Below, piece by piece: positions 5,782 through 8,399 of a DNA stretch of 8,399 bases (the first letter of the stretch is position 1; the number at the start of each line of letters is the position of its first letter). A program made the position numbers and the translations under genes. The stretch is taken from positions 1-8,399 of the forward strand of contig RFTM01000059.1 in the NCBI GenBank assembly GCA_009923475.1, in the 5' to 3' direction. The notes under the pieces are model-generated. The model was not told the origin of the DNA. It did not search any database and worked only from the letters and a program-made list of their open reading frames with translations. This stretch comes from Gammaproteobacteria bacterium (GTDB taxonomy: Bacteria > Pseudomonadota > Gammaproteobacteria > Steroidobacterales > Steroidobacteraceae).

Positions 5782-7961
5782 CGACGGGAAGCCGCGGCCG
5801 GGCGGCCGGGCCGGTACTCGCGCTGCACGACCCGCCGCAGGTCCGCCTCGTCGAGACGCACCGGCTTGGTGCGCTCGGCGAGGAACAGCGGCGACTGGTC
5901 GGCGTAGTGCGGCGACGCGGCATCGAGCGTCGCCGAGCCGAACTGGTGGATGCCGCGCGCCGAGAGCCGCCCCTCGCGGTCCCACTCGACGAAGAAATAG
6001 AGCGTGTCGCCCTTGGCCGCGATGAACCGGCCGTCTTCGTCGGTCGCCATGCCCGCCTCGAAATCGCGCAGCACATCAGGGCCGCCGTCGGTCGGGGCGT
6101 CGATGGCGCCGCGCCGGAAGCGGCTCACCTCGCCCCACTCCGGGTCGAGGCGTCCGTGGTGGCGCTGCAGGGTCGCGATGGCGCCGCGCAAGGCCTCGAG
6201 CTCGTCGACCGGCGGCTCGCCCGCGAGCCTGCGACCCACCACCGGCAGCCCCGTGAGCACGGCCAGCGCGGTGCCGCGGTCCTTGGCCCCTGCGCCCAGG
6301 TCCCAGCCGCGCAGCACCGCCTGCGCGGCGCCGAGCGTGGCGGCATCGGGCTCCTTCGAGAGGTCGCGCGCGGCGAGCCGCGCCACGAGCTGTGCGAGCG
6401 CGGAATCCTTCGAGTATCGCTTGTCGTACTTGATGGCCTCGAAGTCCGCGGCGCTCACCGATGCGTCCGCAGCCAGCGATTCCTTGAACCGCAGGCCGCG
6501 GTTGGTGACGCGGGTCTCGAGACCGAAGGTCGCCGGGAAGTCCGCCGCGACCGGCTGGTCGCCGGGACCGCTGGACATCAGGGGCGTGTTGTTGGCGTTG
6601 AAGACGTAGCCCGAGGCCGGCGCGACCACCTTCGGCACCTTGTCGAAGGGCTCATAGCCCTGCCACAGCGCGCGCGAGGTGTCGCCCGGCAGCACGCCCC
6701 GCCAGTCGAAGGACGGGTCCCGGCGCGGGAACGCCGCGTTGTAGACGTAGGCGATGCGGCCCGTGGCGTCGGCGTAAACGTAGTTCTGGCTGGGGATCGC
6801 CTGCAGGCGCAGCGCAGCCTGGAAATCCGCCCAATCCTTGGCGCGGTTGAGCTGGTAGTAGCCCTGCACGGCGTCGACCCGGTCCATGTTGGCGTAGCGC
6901 AGCGCGTAGCTGCCATGCGGCCGGCGCAGCACCGGGCCGTGCACCGACCACAGCGCCTCGCGCCGCACGCGGATCGCCAACGGGCCGAAGAGCCGCAGTT
7001 CGAGCTCCGCCTCGCGCCGCTCGAGACGCCGCCAAGCGCCATCGAAGCGGTACCGGTCGGGATCCGCGGGATCGATGACCAAGCGGTAGGTGTCCGAGAG
7101 GTCCGGCGTGTTCACGGTGTTGGCCCAGCCCAGTGCCGGTCCGAAGCCGTGCAGGATGAACGGCGAACCCGGGAACACGCCGCCGGCCATGTCCCAGCCC
7201 TCGGCCGACTTCAAGCGCACCTCGTACCAAGCGAGCGGGCCGGTGTAGGGCTGGTGCGAGTTGATCAGCAGCCGCGTGGCGCCGTCCGGCGTGCGCACCG
7301 GCGCCACCGCCATGGCGTTCGAACCGCCGCCCTGGGGCACCGACTCGGCAGGCGGCCCAGGGCCGAACAGCGCGCGGATGTCGCGCTCGAGGCCGAAGAA
7401 GAGCGGCGTGAAGAACGTGAACCCCGCCACCAGATCCTCGGCCGTCACCGGCTCGAAGCCGTGCACGACCGCGTCCGGATACTCGGCCGCGTAGAGGTTC
7501 ACGCCGTCGGCATAGCCCTGCAGCACCGCCAGCGTCTTGCGCGAGATGCGGCCCTCGGCGATCGCGCGGGGCAGGCCCTCGCGCACGCGCTCGCGCACCC
7601 GCAGCAGCGCCACGAGGTAATCGGAGACGGCGGGATCCGGCCCCTCTACGGCGAAAGGCCGTGGCAGACCGAGCGCGGCAGCGGCGGCATCCACCAACCT
7701 CGGCGCCTGCGGGTCGATGCGCGCCGCGCGGCCACGGCTCGTCATCAGGCTCTGCTGCAAGGTGGCGAAGTCGTCCTCGGCGTGGGCGTAGGCGAGGCCG
7801 AACGCCACGTCCTCGTCACGCCGGCCGTAGATGTGCGGCACACCGAAATCGTCGCGTAAGATGCGGACATCGTAGCGGCCGCCGAGGTCGCGGTAGGCGG
7901 CGCCATCGAACGTCGGCAACCGCACCGGACGCGACCACACGACCGCGACCACCAGCAGCAA
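5778..7961 (-). CDS. Penicillin acylase family Ntn hydrolase (N-acyl amidase), start codon not intact
   Basis: The predicted product is an exported or anchored N-terminal-nucleophile hydrolase (PF01804) cleaving acyl amides; candidate substrates are N-acyl-homoserine lactones, lipopeptides or beta-lactam side chains. Numbered from the TTG at 7961 (727 residues), the autocleavage site is GGG-S214: the alpha chain lies before it and the beta chain starts SNAMAV. Counting Ser214 as beta-1, His236 is beta-23 (SHQPYTGP) and Val283 is beta-70 (NTVNTPD), the positions of the catalytic set in PvdQ-type acylases. NANNTP (455-460) is the likely oxyanion asparagine region. The frame is open upstream to a TAA at 8009-8007 but contains no ATG or GTG. 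Codons before the TTG add IGIGGASL to the hydrophobic anchor LLLLVVAVVW, so the real start was probably further upstream and was replaced at the junction near 7980-8000. The TTG may be unused. The PF10118 gene follows 31 bp downstream. Confidence 0.87.
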   Translation of the reverse strand: MLLVVAVVWSRPVRLPTFDGAAYRDLGGRYDVRILRDDFGVPHIYGRRDEDVAFGLAYAHAEDDFATLQQSLMTSRGRAARIDPQAPRLVDAAAAALGLPRPFAVEGPDPAVSDYLVALLRVRERVREGLPRAIAEGRISRKTLAVLQGYADGVNLYAAEYPDAVVHGFEPVTAEDLVAGFTFFTPLFFGLERDIRALFGPGPPAESVPQGGGSNAMAVAPVRTPDGATRLLINSHQPYTGPLAWYEVRLKSAEGWDMAGGVFPGSPFILHGFGPALGWANTVNTPDLSDTYRLVIDPADPDRYRFDGAWRRLERREAELELRLFGPLAIRVRREALWSVHGPVLRRPHGSYALRYANMDRVDAVQGYYQLNRAKDWADFQAALRLQAIPSQNYVYADATGRIAYVYNAAFPRRDPSFDWRGVLPGDTSRALWQGYEPFDKVPKVVAPASGYVFNANNTPLMSSGPGDQPVAADFPATFGLETRVTNRGLRFKESLAADASVSAADFEAIKYDKRYSKDSALAQLVARLAARDLSKEPDAATLGAAQAVLRGWDLGAGAKDRGTALAVLTGLPVVGRRLAGEPPVDELEALRGAIATLQRHHGRLDPEWGEVSRFRRGAIDAPTDGGPDVLRDFEAGMATDEDGRFIAAKGDTLYFFVEWDREGRLSARGIHQFGSATLDAASPHYADQSPLFLAERTKPVRLDEADLRRVVQREYRPGRPAAASRR

Positions 7962-7974
7962 CAGCGATGCCCCG

Positions 7975-8003
7975 CCGATCCCTATCGCCGCCCGCTTCAG
8001 CCC
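7975..8003. other. Junction between a GC-rich block and a flagellar segment
   Basis: On the minus strand the acylase loses its start here. On the plus strand a FlgB reading frame appears with no 5' part. FlgB-like residues YRRPLQPALDGNTV begin at 7983, so the break is at or just left of that. The acylase hydrophobic anchor reads cleanly up to about 7976. Composition and codon use change at the same point. No insertion-sequence ends, tRNA or target-site duplication are visible. Assembly chimera, cloning artefact and true rearrangement all fit; the first seems most likely. Confidence 0.75.
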
Positions 8004-8144
8004 GCCTTAGATGGCAACACGGTTGATGCAGATGTCGAGCGAACCCATTTCGCTCAGAACGCCATGATGATGCAGGCCGCTATTGAGTTCTTTAGCGGCA
8101 GCATTAAGTCTCGCCTGCAGGCGATCAGCGGACAACCCGGCTAA
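7983..8144 (+). pseudogene. flgB: FlgB, flagellar basal-body proximal rod protein (C-terminal part only)
   Basis: The frame gives YRRPLQPALDGNTVDADVE, then RTHFAQNAMMMQAAIEFF, and ends SRLQAISGQPG before TAA (8142-8144). This matches the C-terminal half-end of FlgB: the conserved YRxPxQPxLDGNTVD motif, the F-A-x-N helix, and the final IKxxLxAIxG helix. FlgB forms the proximal rod of the flagellum with FlgC, FlgF and FlgG. About 53 codons are present of a usual ~130-140; the N-terminal rod-assembly motif and the middle are absent, replaced by acylase-coding DNA on the other strand. The codons (TTA, ATT, TTT) are unlike those of the genes to the left. It is 13 bp upstream of flgC, the normal operon order. 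The missing 5' part reflects the junction rather than the window edge. If the junction is artefactual, the parent genome presumably has an intact gene. Confidence 0.85.
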
Positions 8145-8146
8145 TC

Positions 8147-8150
8147 GGAG
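8147..8150 (+). promoter_or_regulatory. Shine-Dalgarno of flgC
   Basis: GGAG lies in the 13-bp flgB-flgC gap, 7 nt before the ATG at 8158, supporting that start and translation from a shared flgBC transcript. Confidence 0.7.
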
Positions 8151-8157
8151 CTAAACG

Positions 8158-8399
8158 ATGAGCCTAATGCGCACCTTTGAAATCGGTTCCACCGGACTGG
8201 TGGCGCAGTCGATTCGACTCAATACAACCGCATCGAATATCGCCAACGTTGAAACCCTAGAGGGTCCCGATGGCCGGCCGTATCGCGGACGCCAGGTGGT
8301 CTTTCGCACCACGCCGATCGATGGCGCGCCGGGCGCGGGCGTTGAAGTGGCCAACATTGTTGAAAACGATGCGCCACTGCGCAAGGAATTCAAGCCCGG
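8158..8399 (+). CDS. flgC: FlgC, flagellar basal-body rod protein (5' part, cut by right edge)
   Basis: This proximal rod protein of the flagellar basal body is exported by the flagellar type III system and assembles with FlgB. The first 80 residues are visible and the frame stays open to the window edge; FlgC is usually about 135-150 residues. The N-terminus has the rod/hook/filament signature: FEIGSTGLVAQSIRLNTTASNIANVET (residues 7-33), in which LNTTASNIAN is the hallmark of axial proteins. GPDGRPYRGRQVVF (36-49) and the stretch from GVEVANIVEND onward are FlgC-specific in type. The start is set by GGAG at 7 nt. It follows the flgB remnant in the standard operon order, and flgD would be expected next outside the window. 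GC content and codon use match the flgB remnant, not the block to the left. Confidence 0.93.
   Translation, partial: MSLMRTFEIGSTGLVAQSIRLNTTASNIANVETLEGPDGRPYRGRQVVFRTTPIDGAPGAGVEVANIVENDAPLRKEFKP

Noticed and set aside
5747..6076. Extension of the PF10118 protein by 110 residues to a start at 6076.
   Set aside because: The extra residues are the acylase C-terminal coding region read in another frame, are Arg/Ser-rich, and precede the point where family similarity begins.
5730..7859. A 709-codon plus-strand frame opposite the acylase gene.
   Set aside because: It is the antisense shadow of the acylase, with Arg/His/Ala-rich composition and no domain; the opposite strand carries a complete set of acylase active-site motifs.
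7975..8160. A mobile element or attachment site at the composition change.
   Set aside because: No transposase, integrase, tRNA, terminal inverted repeats or direct duplications are visible; a simple chimeric join explains the data better.

Overview
The window is two unlike pieces joined near position 7980-8000. Positions 1 to about 7980 are very GC-rich (46 of 60 bases hand-counted at 1861-1920, 40 of 60 at 5941-6000). They are densely packed with genes of proteobacterial type (class not determined from sequence alone). The remaining ~400 bases are clearly less GC-rich (about 58% over 8041-8399, hand-counted), use codons such as TTA, AAT and ACA, and carry the end of flgB and the start of flgC.

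Layout: an MFS exporter of the EntS/MFS_3 type (minus strand, cut by the left edge) and a threonine ammonia-lyase (plus) diverge from a 29-bp gap. The lyase meets a secreted class-C beta-lactamase-like serine hydrolase (minus) tail to tail, with interlocked stop codons. The hydrolase diverges across about 100 bp from a short BLUF blue-light sensor (plus). The BLUF gene overlaps, tail to tail by 23 bp, a PF10118-type diiron 'metal-dependent hydrolase' (minus). Upstream of that gene, on the same strand, lies a penicillin-acylase-family Ntn hydrolase whose N-terminus runs into the junction. Beyond the junction are flgB (3' part) and flgC (5' part) on the plus strand.

The genes do not form one obvious pathway. 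The left part looks like ordinary chromosomal housekeeping and accessory genes: transport, amino-acid degradation or isoleucine synthesis, envelope hydrolases and a light sensor. The acylase and PF10118 genes are 31 bp apart and could be co-transcribed, but the PF10118 gene also has a perfect TTGACA box overlapping the acylase stop codon. Three starts (threonine ammonia-lyase, serine hydrolase, PF10118 protein) have a -10-like hexamer ending exactly 6 nt before the ATG and no visible Shine-Dalgarno, which suggests leaderless transcripts.

The most important observation is the junction: an acylase with no normal start codon abutting a flgB with no 5' end, with a composition change at the same place. 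This is most simply an assembly chimera or a rearrangement breakpoint, and gene neighbourhoods should not be inferred across it. I found no convincing new multi-gene system, CRISPR array, RNA gene or mobile element.
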